Of a stretch of 64,000 bases of DNA, positions 1 through 7,042 are shown piece after piece. The stretch lies in contig NZ_SJPP01000001.1 of NCBI RefSeq assembly GCF_007860075.1, forward strand, positions 1,386,501-1,450,500. The letters run 5' to 3'. Each line of letters opens with the position of its first letter. Position 1 is the first letter of the stretch. The notes under the pieces were generated by a model. The model worked only from the letters and a program-made list of their open reading frames with translations. It did no database searches and was not told the origin of the DNA. The position numbers and the translations under genes are program-made. The stretch comes from Symmachiella macrocystis. Lineage in GTDB: Bacteria > Planctomycetota > Planctomycetia > Planctomycetales > Planctomycetaceae.

Positions 1-1
1 G

Positions 2-748
2 CGGCTGATATGCGGCATGGCGCTGATGCTCGCGACCAGCGACTACCGGAAAACCTCGTCGGGGTTTTACCGCATTCAAATGCTGGTGGTCATGGGGTTG
101 GGCGTGCTGGCGTCGATGTTCGCCGGCACTGGGGGGACGATCGAACAAAACGCGATGCTCTCCTCAACCTGGCTGACGGTTGATTGCGTCGTGATTGCCG
201 TCTTGGCGTTTCTGGGGTCGGTCCTCTGGATGCTGGAACGCAAAGCCGGTGCTTATCGACTGGTCCTTTTGATTTTAGCAGCGGCGGTTGCCGGTTTGGC
301 GATGGGTGCCTTCCGCAACAGCGACGCAGTTTCGCCGGTATGGTTTCAATGGATATCCGATGTTTCCTCCGGCGCGATTCTGGGCGGGGCGATGACGGGG
401 ATGTTGTTGGGACATTGGTATTTGACCGCTCCGGAGATGTCGCTCGACCCGTTGCTGCGAATGACGAAATTCTACGGTGTCGCTGCTGTGGTCCGGTTGT
501 TGGTCTCAGCGGTCGCCCTGTGGTGGGGTTGGCCGGAAATCGCCGGTTTGACGATGGTGATGTTGCTGTTGATGCGGTGGTGTTTCGGCGTGTTGGCCCC
601 GCTGGTCACGTATTGGATGGCTTGGCGAATATTAAAATATCGCAATACCCAGGCGGCGACGGGGGTGTTGTTCGTGGGGGTGATTGTCACCTTCCTTGGA
701 GAACTCAGCGGCATCCTGCTATTCTTTGAGTTGGGAGCGACGTTTTAA
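2..748 (+). CDS. Polytopic membrane protein, 5' truncated by the window edge
   Basis: The frame is open from base 2, so the gene probably begins before the window; the first ATG inside is at 17. The visible 248 or so residues are almost entirely hydrophobic segments (about seven to eight predicted membrane helices) joined by short loops, and the protein ends shortly after a hydrophobic C-terminal helix. I see no catalytic motif or conserved signature that I recognise, so no function is assigned. The helix-rich layout would suit an integral subunit of a membrane complex or an uncharacterised membrane protein. Nothing downstream is closely coupled: 149 bp separate it from the next gene, and that gap holds two repeat elements. 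Confidence 0.7.
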   Translation, partial: RLICGMALMLATSDYRKTSSGFYRIQMLVVMGLGVLASMFAGTGGTIEQNAMLSSTWLTVDCVVIAVLAFLGSVLWMLERKAGAYRLVLLILAAAVAGLAMGAFRNSDAVSPVWFQWISDVSSGAILGGAMTGMLLGHWYLTAPEMSLDPLLRMTKFYGVAAVVRLLVSAVALWWGWPEIAGLTMVMLLLMRWCFGVLAPLVTYWMAWRILKYRNTQAATGVLFVGVIVTFLGELSGILLFFELGATF

Positions 749-770
749 TGGCCATAGAGCCCCTGTTAGA

Positions 771-792
771 TCCGTGTTCAATCTGTGGCTAA
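771..792 (-). repeat. CCACGGAT-family repeat, half copy
   Basis: Read on the minus strand this is TTAGCCACAGATTGAACACG, continuing into GA. It is the same family as the repeats at 5360-5394, 5777-5811, 6836-6858, 7011-7042 and 37308-37332. It lies 23 bp after the stop codon of the preceding gene. No partner copy in the opposite orientation is visible close by. Confidence 0.7.
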
Positions 793-830
793 CGTATTTT
801 GTGAGTGACGCGCACCTTCCTACCTAGAAA

Positions 831-852
831 GGTGCGTCGCGACGCACCCTAC
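831..852 (-). repeat. REP-like palindrome with GTAG head
   Basis: Bases 831-848 are a perfect 18-nt palindrome (GGTGCGTCG/CGACGCACC). On the minus strand it is directly preceded by GTAG (852-849). A GTAG head followed by a palindrome is the layout of REP elements mobilised by REP-associated tyrosine transposases. Similar head-plus-palindrome units with different stem sequences occur at 9743-9763 and as a pair at 50648-50726. Confidence 0.55.
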
Positions 853-897
853 GGTTATTTGTGTGCGGTGATTGATTTTTTATAGGCGAATGAGACG

Positions 898-1386
898 ATG
901 CGTGTTTCTGGGGGATGTCCGAGTTGTCAACAAGCGGTCCGGGCCGAGATTTCTTCGGCGGCGGATCGGTTGCACTGTGAGGCTTGCGATTGGTCGCGGC
1001 CGGTCATTTCAGATGACATTGTCAATAACCGCCCGCGGCGGTGTCTGATGTGCGGTTGCGATGACCTTTGGCGGCAAAAGGACTTTCCACAAAAAATCGG
1101 TGTCGCCATGGTGGGGGTTGGCATCCTCATCAGCACGATCGCCTATTACAACTATTGGATCAAAACGGCTATTGCCGTGTTGGTCGTTTTTGCATTGGTC
1201 GATATGCTGTTGTTTTGGTTCATGGCCGACGTGTTGGTTTGTTACCGTTGCGGAGCGGCCCATCGTCGGACAAATCTGCAGAACGAACCGCATCCGACGT
1301 TTGACCTGGAAGTGGCCGAACGTTATCGACAGCAGGCGATCCGTCTGGCCGAATCGCAAGAGCAGTCGGAAAAACACGAGATGTGA
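898..1386 (+). CDS. Zinc-ribbon membrane protein, function unknown
   Basis: This 162-residue protein starts with a Cys4-type zinc ribbon: CPSC near residues 8-11 and CEAC near 29-32. A second CxxC (CLMCGC, about residues 50-55) follows, then a strongly hydrophobic pair of membrane segments (about 65-80 and 85-110). A third CxxC (CYRCG, about 117-121) lies beyond the membrane part, and the C-terminal tail is charged. The four CxxC pairs suggest two zinc-binding knuckles on the same side of the membrane, split by a hairpin. It is probably a small membrane-anchored zinc-ribbon protein of the kind often annotated as hypothetical. The next gene, 260 bp downstream, has no visible coupling. Confidence 0.75.
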   Translation: MRVSGGCPSCQQAVRAEISSAADRLHCEACDWSRPVISDDIVNNRPRRCLMCGCDDLWRQKDFPQKIGVAMVGVGILISTIAYYNYWIKTAIAVLVVFALVDMLLFWFMADVLVCYRCGAAHRRTNLQNEPHPTFDLEVAERYRQQAIRLAESQEQSEKHEM

Positions 1387-1646
1387 GCGACGGCTATTCC
1401 TCGTTCTCATCGCGATCCACTCGGGGACTCGTTTTGTAGGGATCTTAACGATTGGGGAATCGGCCGGTCGCTACATTCGCTGTGACCGCTAACAACGCAG
1501 CTCCTCCCCAGCCTCCCGGCGGTGCCGCGCACTTGATTGTCCCGACTGGTTCTCGACAATGAATGTTGGCCGATGACTGGGCCGCCGCACGACCCATTTC
1601 CACCACCCCTTTCCGTCAATAAACGCAGGCAGCAACGGTTTCACGC

Positions 1647-4634
1647 GTGGATGAATTACGGACGCGAATTTCCGAAGACCTAAGCGGGGTCCTCAAAGGA
1701 GAAATCCGATGTGACTCGTTGACGGTCGCGATGTATTCCGACGACGCGAGCTTATATCAAATCCCGCCCGCCGGTGTCGCCTATCCCCGTGATCAGGAAG
1801 ACGTGGTCACGTTGGCGAAATACTCGGCGTCAACCGACACTCCCTTGGTGGCTCGCGGGGCGGGTACCGGCTTGGCGGGGGAATCGCTAGGACGTGGAAT
1901 CGTCGTCGACTTCTCCAGACACATGCGTCATATCGAGATCATCGACGACGAATCGGTCCGCGTGCAGCCGGGCGTGGTCTGTTCGATGTTGAATCGCGAA
2001 CTCCGCAAAAATGGACGGTACTTCCCCCCCGATCCCTCGGGTGCAGGAGTCACGACCATTGGCAGCATGCTTGCGCTGGATGCCGCTGGTTCACACTCTG
2101 TGCGAATCGGTTCCACACGCGACCACGTGCGGCAGTTGGAAGTGGTGCTCTCCGGGGGACACGTTGTCGAATTGGGACAAGAACCGCTGACCAAACTGAC
2201 CGGTCAACCCTACGCTCCGGCACCGTTTCACTCATCCCAAAGTCCCGCCGGTCTCGACTCCGGGAGCGATGCACCGACGGTCAAACGGACCTTGATCAGC
2301 AAACTCGCAAAATTGCTCGACGACAATAGCGAGTTGATCCGCATTCACCAACCCCCCTTGATCCGCAATCGTTCGGGCTACTACCTGCGCGGTGTGCTGA
2401 CCCCATCGCATTTGAATATGGCGCGGATGCTGGTCGGATCCGAAGGGACGTTGGGGCTGTTCACCGCAGCCACGCTGCACACCAGTCCGCTGCCGGCGCA
2501 TCGCGGTGCGGTGTTGATTGTCTTTGGACAGTTGGAATCGGCCTTGCGAGCCGTGCAGGCCGTCGCTCCGCAACAGCCCAGCGCCTGCGATTTGTTAGAC
2601 CGCCGTGTGCTCTCCTTAGCGCGCGACTCCCATCCGCGGTTTGCCGATATGATCCCCACCACCGGCGAGGCAGCGCTGTTGGTCGAACAGACTGGATTCA
2701 CATCTCGGCAAATTCGCGATCGCATCCGCATGGTCATCTCGACCGTGCACGACCTTTCCGGCGTGAATGTGGTCACGCACGAGGCTTATGAACCGGACGA
2801 AGTCGAGTTTTTATGGTCCCTGCCCGAACGAGTCGTACCGTTATTGATGCGGCTTCCCGGGCCGACCCATCCGCTGCCCTTCGTAGAGGATGTCGCCGTC
2901 CCTCCCGAAGCTTTGCCCGATTTTTTGGTTCGCGCCCAGAACGTCTTCAAAAAGCACGAGGTCACGTCATCGCTTTATGCCCACGCAGCCGCCGGGCAAT
3001 TGCACATGCGGCCGTTTCTGACGCAGCCGACAGCGGCCGACGCGCATCGGTTGGAGGAGATCGCCCGCGACTTGTATCAGGTCGTTTTTTCGGTCGGCGG
3101 AACCATCAGCGGCGAGCATGGCGACGGGTTGTCTCGCACGTCGTTTCTCCGCTCGCAATACGGCGCGCTGTATGCCGTTTTTAAGCAAATCAAACAGATC
3201 TTTGACCCGCATAACATCATGAATCCGGGCAAGATCATCAGCGACGACCCGCACCTGACGATCAAAAACCTCCGCCCCCCAACGCAACCACCGGAGGATC
3301 TTGTCCCGCTGCAGATGAACTGGAATTGGGAGCAGGTCGCCGAAGAAGCAGTCCGTTGCAACGGTTGCGGATCGTGTCGCACACAAGACGCCGATCAGCG
3401 GATGTGCCCCTTGTTTCGCACCAGCCACCTGGAGGAAGCCAGCCCGCGCGCCAAGGCGAACCTGATGCGGCAAATCGCGGCCGGCACGCTGGACGCCGAT
3501 CTACTGGCCAGCGCAGATTTCAAACGGGTTGCCGATCTCTGCTTCAACTGCAAACAATGCGAACTGGAATGCCCTACCAACGTCAACATCCCGCATTTGA
3601 TGGTCGAAGCCAAGGCCGCGCACGTCGCCTCCAACGGATTGTCACGGACCGAATGGTATTTGTCACGAGTTCACCTGTTCGGCGGAATCATTGGTGCCGC
3701 TTCCTTGGCGATCAATTGGGCCATACAAAATCCGCTTTCGCGCTGGGCGGCTGAGAGAATGTTCGGCATCGCCCGCCAACGCAAGCTCCCGTTGTTTGCC
3801 CGACGACCGTTTCTCAAGTCGCACAAAGCACTCACCCGCAATCCGTCCCGTAGCGGAAAAAGTCGAGGTGTCGTCTATTTTGTCGATCACTACGCCAATC
3901 TTCATGATCCCGAATTGGGCAAAGCATTTGTCGCCATTCTGCGGCACAACGGCATTCCCGTGCATGCACCCGCCGGACAACAAATCTCGGGCATGGCGCT
4001 CATCTCGACCGGCGATCTGGATGCCGCCCGCGATATCGCCAAGGACAACATCCGCGAATTGGCGGAATTCGCCCGCGAAGAGATTCCGATCGTCTGCACC
4101 GAACCGACAGCGGCGCTGTGCCTAAAGCGGGAATACCCCGCCCTGCTTGATCACCCTGACCTGGAATTGATTTCCGAGCAAACGACCGAAGCAGGCCAGT
4201 TTTTGGCCAATCTGCATGCGGAAGGCCGTTTGAAAGTCGATTTTGAACCGCTCGACCTGACCGTCGGCTATCACACCCCCTGCCATTTGAAGGCACTGGG
4301 GGACCGAACTCCGTTGGCCGACTTGCTCGAATTGATTCCCGGCCTCAAGCTGCGTAAAATTGAGCAAGGCTGTTCGGGCATGGCGGGGACATTCGGCTTA
4401 TCGACCCAAAATTTCCGCGAATCGCTCCGCATTGGCTGGGGATTGATCACCCAGTTGCGGGAGGACAGCCTGGACATCGGGGCGACCGAGTGCAGCAGTT
4501 GCAAAATGCAAATGGAGCAAGGCGCGCGGATCCCGACGCTGCATCCGATCAAACTCCTCGCGCTCTCTTACGGCTTGATGCCGGAACTGCGCGAGAAATT
4601 GAAGCCTCCCCAAAAACCACTGGTCGTCACATGA
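1647..4634 (+). CDS. FAD-linked oxidase fused to Fe-S/CCG domain (D-lactate/2-hydroxyacid dehydrogenase type)
   Basis: This large 995-residue membrane-associated flavoprotein oxidises a 2-hydroxyacid and passes the electrons on through Fe-S clusters. The N-terminal half is a PCMH-type FAD-binding domain (PLVARGAGTGLAGES, about residues 70-84) followed by a FAD-oxidase C-terminal domain ending near HNIMNPGK. Then come two 4Fe-4S motifs (CNGCGSC with a later CP, about 571-588; CFNCKQCELECP, about 631-642). The C-terminal part is CCG/GlpC-like, with HTPCH, GCSGMAG and ECSSC. The layout matches the YdiJ/Dld-II family; the substrate (D-lactate, D-2-hydroxyglutarate or glycolate) cannot be read from sequence. 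The start is GTG; the nearby ATG at 1651 is out of frame. Its stop overlaps the moaD start (ATGA), so the two are probably co-translated. Confidence 0.88.
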   Translation: MDELRTRISEDLSGVLKGEIRCDSLTVAMYSDDASLYQIPPAGVAYPRDQEDVVTLAKYSASTDTPLVARGAGTGLAGESLGRGIVVDFSRHMRHIEIIDDESVRVQPGVVCSMLNRELRKNGRYFPPDPSGAGVTTIGSMLALDAAGSHSVRIGSTRDHVRQLEVVLSGGHVVELGQEPLTKLTGQPYAPAPFHSSQSPAGLDSGSDAPTVKRTLISKLAKLLDDNSELIRIHQPPLIRNRSGYYLRGVLTPSHLNMARMLVGSEGTLGLFTAATLHTSPLPAHRGAVLIVFGQLESALRAVQAVAPQQPSACDLLDRRVLSLARDSHPRFADMIPTTGEAALLVEQTGFTSRQIRDRIRMVISTVHDLSGVNVVTHEAYEPDEVEFLWSLPERVVPLLMRLPGPTHPLPFVEDVAVPPEALPDFLVRAQNVFKKHEVTSSLYAHAAAGQLHMRPFLTQPTAADAHRLEEIARDLYQVVFSVGGTISGEHGDGLSRTSFLRSQYGALYAVFKQIKQIFDPHNIMNPGKIISDDPHLTIKNLRPPTQPPEDLVPLQMNWNWEQVAEEAVRCNGCGSCRTQDADQRMCPLFRTSHLEEASPRAKANLMRQIAAGTLDADLLASADFKRVADLCFNCKQCELECPTNVNIPHLMVEAKAAHVASNGLSRTEWYLSRVHLFGGIIGAASLAINWAIQNPLSRWAAERMFGIARQRKLPLFARRPFLKSHKALTRNPSRSGKSRGVVYFVDHYANLHDPELGKAFVAILRHNGIPVHAPAGQQISGMALISTGDLDAARDIAKDNIRELAEFAREEIPIVCTEPTAALCLKREYPALLDHPDLELISEQTTEAGQFLANLHAEGRLKVDFEPLDLTVGYHTPCHLKALGDRTPLADLLELIPGLKLRKIEQGCSGMAGTFGLSTQNFRESLRIGWGLITQLREDSLDIGATECSSCKMQMEQGARIPTLHPIKLLALSYGLMPELREKLKPPQKPLVVT

Positions 4635-4876
4635 AACTCGACGTACGTCTGTTTGCCCAGGCCCGTGAACTCGCCGGGGCCGAACATGTCTCCGTAGAGT
4701 TGCCCGACAGCAGCACGGTCGCCGCTCTTCGCGAAGTATTGGCCGCACAATTTCCTCAGCTAGCGCCGCTGTCACCAAATCTATTGATCGCCATCGGCAC
4801 TGATTATGCCTCGAGCGAGACCGTGCTGTCTCCCGACGCCGATATCGCTTGCTTCCCGCCCGTCAGCGGCGGGTGA
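4631..4876 (+). CDS. moaD: Molybdopterin synthase small (sulfur carrier) subunit MoaD
   Basis: This 81-residue ubiquitin-like protein ends in the required Gly-Gly (PPVSGG). In the family that C-terminus is adenylated and converted to a thiocarboxylate, which MoaE uses to put the dithiolene sulfurs into molybdopterin. The ATG at 4631 overlaps the stop of the upstream oxidoreductase as ATGA. A longer reading of the same frame would run back into that gene and is unlikely. The partner moaE starts 45 bp downstream. Length, the LFAQARELAG strand and the GG end all fit the family. Confidence 0.93.
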   Translation: MKLDVRLFAQARELAGAEHVSVELPDSSTVAALREVLAAQFPQLAPLSPNLLIAIGTDYASSETVLSPDADIACFPPVSGG

Positions 4877-4921
4877 CTGTTTCTCACAAAAACCACTCCG
4901 CCTCAACGACGGTCCGTACCT

Positions 4922-5362
4922 ATGATCGAATTGACCCGCGACACGATTGACTACACCACCCTCACCGAATCGGTCCGTTCCGACCAAGCGGGAGCCGTCG
5001 TGTTATTCCTCGGCACCGTGCGAGAAATGACCGCCGGACGACAAACCGCCGCTCTGGATTACGACGCTTATCCCGAAATGGCGCTCGCCAAATTGGCCGA
5101 ACTGGAGACCGAAGCCCGCGATCGCTGGCCGGTGATCGAAGTGGCGATGATCCATCGTATCGGGCATTTGGAGCTGGGCGAAGTCAGCGTCGCCGTCGCC
5201 GTCAGCACCCCCCACCGCCCCGACGCCTTCGAAGCCGCCCGACACCTCATCGACCGCCTCAAAGAAATCGTCCCGATCTGGAAAAAAGAAAACTTCACCG
5301 ACGGCACCACAGAATGGGTCCACCCCGGCACCACCCCAGAGTCCGGCGAAACGGGAAACTAG
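4922..5362 (+). CDS. moaE: Molybdopterin synthase catalytic subunit MoaE
   Basis: This 146-residue protein is the large subunit of molybdopterin synthase; it converts cyclic pyranopterin monophosphate to molybdopterin with sulfur from MoaD. Visible family features are GAVVLFLGTVR near residues 24-34, LDYDAYPEMA near 45-54, HRIGHLELGE near 78-87, the VSTPHRPDAFEA block near 94-105, and the catalytic lysine region IWKKENF near 119-125. It follows moaD closely and forms a functional pair with it. Its TAG stop codon (5360-5362) is the first three bases of an inverted-repeat copy, so the repeat insertion has set the C-terminus; the last dozen residues (PGTTPESGETGN) are likely poorly conserved. 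Confidence 0.93.
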   Translation: MIELTRDTIDYTTLTESVRSDQAGAVVLFLGTVREMTAGRQTAALDYDAYPEMALAKLAELETEARDRWPVIEVAMIHRIGHLELGEVSVAVAVSTPHRPDAFEAARHLIDRLKEIVPIWKKENFTDGTTEWVHPGTTPESGETGN

Positions 5363-5394
5363 CCACGGATTCACACAGATCAAACACGGAAAAG
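5360..5394 (+). repeat. Left inverted repeat of GxxExxY cassette (CCACGGAT family)
   Basis: This 35-nt sequence starts TAGCCACGGATTCACACAG and ends in ACGGAAAAG. Its reverse complement is found at 5777-5811 with only three mismatches (32 of 35 identical). The left end supplies the stop codon of moaE, and the right end lies 4 bp before the ATG of the enclosed gene. Confidence 0.9.
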
Positions 5395-5398
5395 AGCT

Positions 5399-5770
5399 AT
5401 GATGGAATTGGCTCACAAAGATATCACCGAACAGATCATCGGCGCGGCTTTTGAAGTACATCAAATACTCGGTTACGGTTTCCTAGAACGGGTCTACCAA
5501 CGGGCCATGCAGGTCGAATTGCAAAGTCGTGGCTTAAAATCCGAGATCGAAACAGCGATCAAAGTGGTGTACAAGAACACAATTGTGGGAGAATATCGCG
5601 CGGATTTGCTTGTCGAGGACGTTGTCCTTGTGGAGATCAAAGTCGCCAAGGAGTACAATTCAAATGATGAGCCACAGTGATTAAACGAACTCAAAGCAAC
5701 CGGTATCAAAACGGGCCTGTTAATTAACTTCGGTCAACGCAAAGCCGAGTTCAAACGATTAGTTTACTGA
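5399..5770 (+). pseudogene. GxxExxY family protein (PD-(D/E)XK nuclease-like), interrupted by an in-frame TGA
   Basis: The first 93 codons encode a typical GxxExxY-family N-terminus: IIGAAFEVHQILGYGFLERVYQ with the name-giving pattern GFLERVY (about residues 26-32), then YRADLLVEDVVLVEIKVAKE, which carries the D...ExK arrangement of PD-(D/E)XK nucleases. A TGA at 5678-5680 interrupts the frame. Beyond it, with no frame change, the sequence continues LNELKATGIKTGLLINFG and on to QRKAEFKRLVY with a stop at 5768-5770, which is the usual family C-terminus; total 123 codons. Family members normally have a Leu-rich stretch at the interruption, so a point mutation is the simplest reading. Readthrough or a sequencing error is possible. 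It lies inside an inverted repeat pair. Confidence 0.82.
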
Positions 5771-5776
5771 CGGTTA

Positions 5777-5811
5777 CTTTTCCGTGTTTCATCCGTGTTA
5801 ATCCGTGGCTA
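5777..5811 (-). repeat. Right inverted repeat of GxxExxY cassette (CCACGGAT family)
   Basis: This is the reverse complement of 5360-5394 with three mismatches. It begins 6 bp after the second stop codon of the broken GxxExxY gene and ends 19 bp before the moaA start, so it probably lies inside the moaA leader. Confidence 0.9.
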
Positions 5812-5830
5812 AAACCTTTAACCAGCGACC

Positions 5831-6832
5831 GTGATCATGACTCAGCAACTCATTGACAGCTTCGGACGTGTGCATACGAATTTGCGGATTAGTGTGACGG
5901 ATCGTTGCAATATCCGCTGCTTCTACTGCATGCCGGCGGAGAATGTACAGTTCATGGATCGGGAACTGCTGCTCACGTTTGAGGAAATCGAACGTCTTGT
6001 CCAAGTCGCCGTGCGGTTGGGGGTGAATAAAGTCCGCCTCACCGGGGGCGAGCCGCTTGTCCGTCGGGACCTGCACAAACTGGTGGCCAAGATCGCCGCC
6101 ATTCCGGAAATTCAGGATATCGGCGTCACCACCAACGGCATCCTGCTGGGCGAACAAGCTCAGGAGTTGTATGACGCCGGCATGCGACGGATCAATGTCA
6201 GCCTCGATGCCATGAACGCCGCCAAGTTCAAGGAAATCACGCGACGCGACGGATTCGAAAAAGCGATCGAAGGCATCCAAGCCGCGCAGAAAGTCGGCTT
6301 CAACCCAGTCAAAATCAACGCCGTCGCTGTTCGGGGACTGACCGAGGACGAGGTTGTTCCGTTGGGGGAATTCGCACGCCGCACGGGCGTCGAAATTCGC
6401 TTCATCGAATTCATGCCGCTCGATGCCGACAACGCCTGGGAACGCGACAAGGTGCTCTTTGGCCATGAGATCATTGAAATCCTCAGCCGCGAATTCGGGC
6501 CAATGACTCCGCTCGGACAAACGGATCCCGGCGCACCGGCGACCGATTTTGAATTCGCCGACGGCCGCGGACGGATTGGTTTGATCGCCTCGGTCAGCCA
6601 ACCCTTCTGCATGAGCTGCAACCGCTTCCGCGTCACTGCCGACGGCAAACTCCGCAACTGCCTGTTCAGCTTGGAAGAGACCGACGTGAAATCGATCATT
6701 CGCGGCGGCGGCAGCGACGAGGAAATTGCCACAGCCATGCGCGCCTCCATCGCTGCCAAAAAAGAAGGCCACGAAATCAACACCGCCCGCTTCATCCAAC
6801 CCGATCGGCCGATGTACTCCATCGGGGGATAA
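5831..6832 (+). CDS. moaA: GTP 3',8-cyclase MoaA
   Basis: This radical-SAM enzyme carries out the first step of molybdenum cofactor synthesis, converting GTP to 3',8-cyclo-GTP. The N-terminal radical-SAM cluster is CNIRCFYC (C26, C30, C33), followed by the SAM-binding RLTGGEPLVRRD. The C-terminal second cluster is FCMSCNRFR with a later LRNC (Cys near 259, 262 and 276). The protein ends in the diagnostic Gly-Gly (YSIGG). Length, 333 residues, is normal. The start is GTG at 5831; an in-frame ATG at 5837 is an equally good candidate. moaA is separated from moaDE by the inverted-repeat cassette, so it probably needs its own promoter or readthrough. moaC, which completes the pathway step, is not in the window. 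Confidence 0.95.
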   Translation: MIMTQQLIDSFGRVHTNLRISVTDRCNIRCFYCMPAENVQFMDRELLLTFEEIERLVQVAVRLGVNKVRLTGGEPLVRRDLHKLVAKIAAIPEIQDIGVTTNGILLGEQAQELYDAGMRRINVSLDAMNAAKFKEITRRDGFEKAIEGIQAAQKVGFNPVKINAVAVRGLTEDEVVPLGEFARRTGVEIRFIEFMPLDADNAWERDKVLFGHEIIEILSREFGPMTPLGQTDPGAPATDFEFADGRGRIGLIASVSQPFCMSCNRFRVTADGKLRNCLFSLEETDVKSIIRGGGSDEEIATAMRASIAAKKEGHEINTARFIQPDRPMYSIGG

Positions 6833-6835
6833 CAT

Positions 6836-6858
6836 TAGCCACGGATTAACACGGATCA
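6836..6858 (+). repeat. CCACGGAT-family repeat, left half of an empty pair
   Basis: TAGCCACGGATTAACACGG begins 3 bp after the moaA stop. It pairs with the opposite-oriented copy at 7011-7042, but here the two ends enclose a multi-hairpin element and no gene. Confidence 0.8.
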
Positions 6859-6861
6859 TCT

Positions 6862-7002
6862 GGTTCCCATACTCTGTTCGGGACCCCCATTTCTCGAAGC
6901 TCCGCTTCGAGAGCCCCCAGCGCCAACCAAATTCCCAAACAAGCCGCCGCTAGCGAAGCAGAGCTTCGCGAATGTGCGTTCCCAAGCCAGAGCATGGGAA
7001 CG
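6862..7002. repeat. Multi-hairpin repeat, copy 1 (141 nt)
   Basis: Four successive hairpins can be drawn: a diverged GGTTCCCAT/TTCGGGACC arm pair at 6862-6884, CTCGAAGC/GCTTCGAG at 6893-6911, GCGAAGC/GCTTCGC at 6953-6969 and CGTTCCCA/TGGGAACG at 6977-7002. The same order of hairpins with almost the same spacing occurs at 35825-35962 and 37375-37507. This copy is the most diverged and is nested inside a CCACGGAT repeat pair. Confidence 0.8.
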
Positions 7003-7010
7003 AGTTCCAT

Positions 7011-7042
7011 GTCCGTGTTTCATCTGTGTTCAATCTGTGGCC
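7011..7042 (-). repeat. CCACGGAT-family repeat, right half of an empty pair
   Basis: Minus-strand reading begins GGCCACAGATTGAACACAG and ends AAACACGGAC. It abuts the ATG at 7043 of the cysteine desulfurase, leaving no room for a separate ribosome binding site, so the repeat itself forms the 5' leader. Confidence 0.8.

Larger units (their letters stand above)
5360..5811 (+). mobile_element. Candidate cassette: GxxExxY gene inside a 35-nt inverted repeat pair
   Basis: A single small gene is framed by near-perfect 35-nt inverted repeats with almost no spare DNA: 4 bp on the left and 6 bp on the right. The whole unit is 452 bp and sits between moaE and moaA, which would otherwise be neighbours in one pathway cluster. 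There is no transposase inside. The repeat ends belong to a family present elsewhere in the window, including a pair at 6836-7042 that encloses a different repeat and no gene. Calling it mobile is an inference from layout; no target-site duplication was established. Confidence 0.5.
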
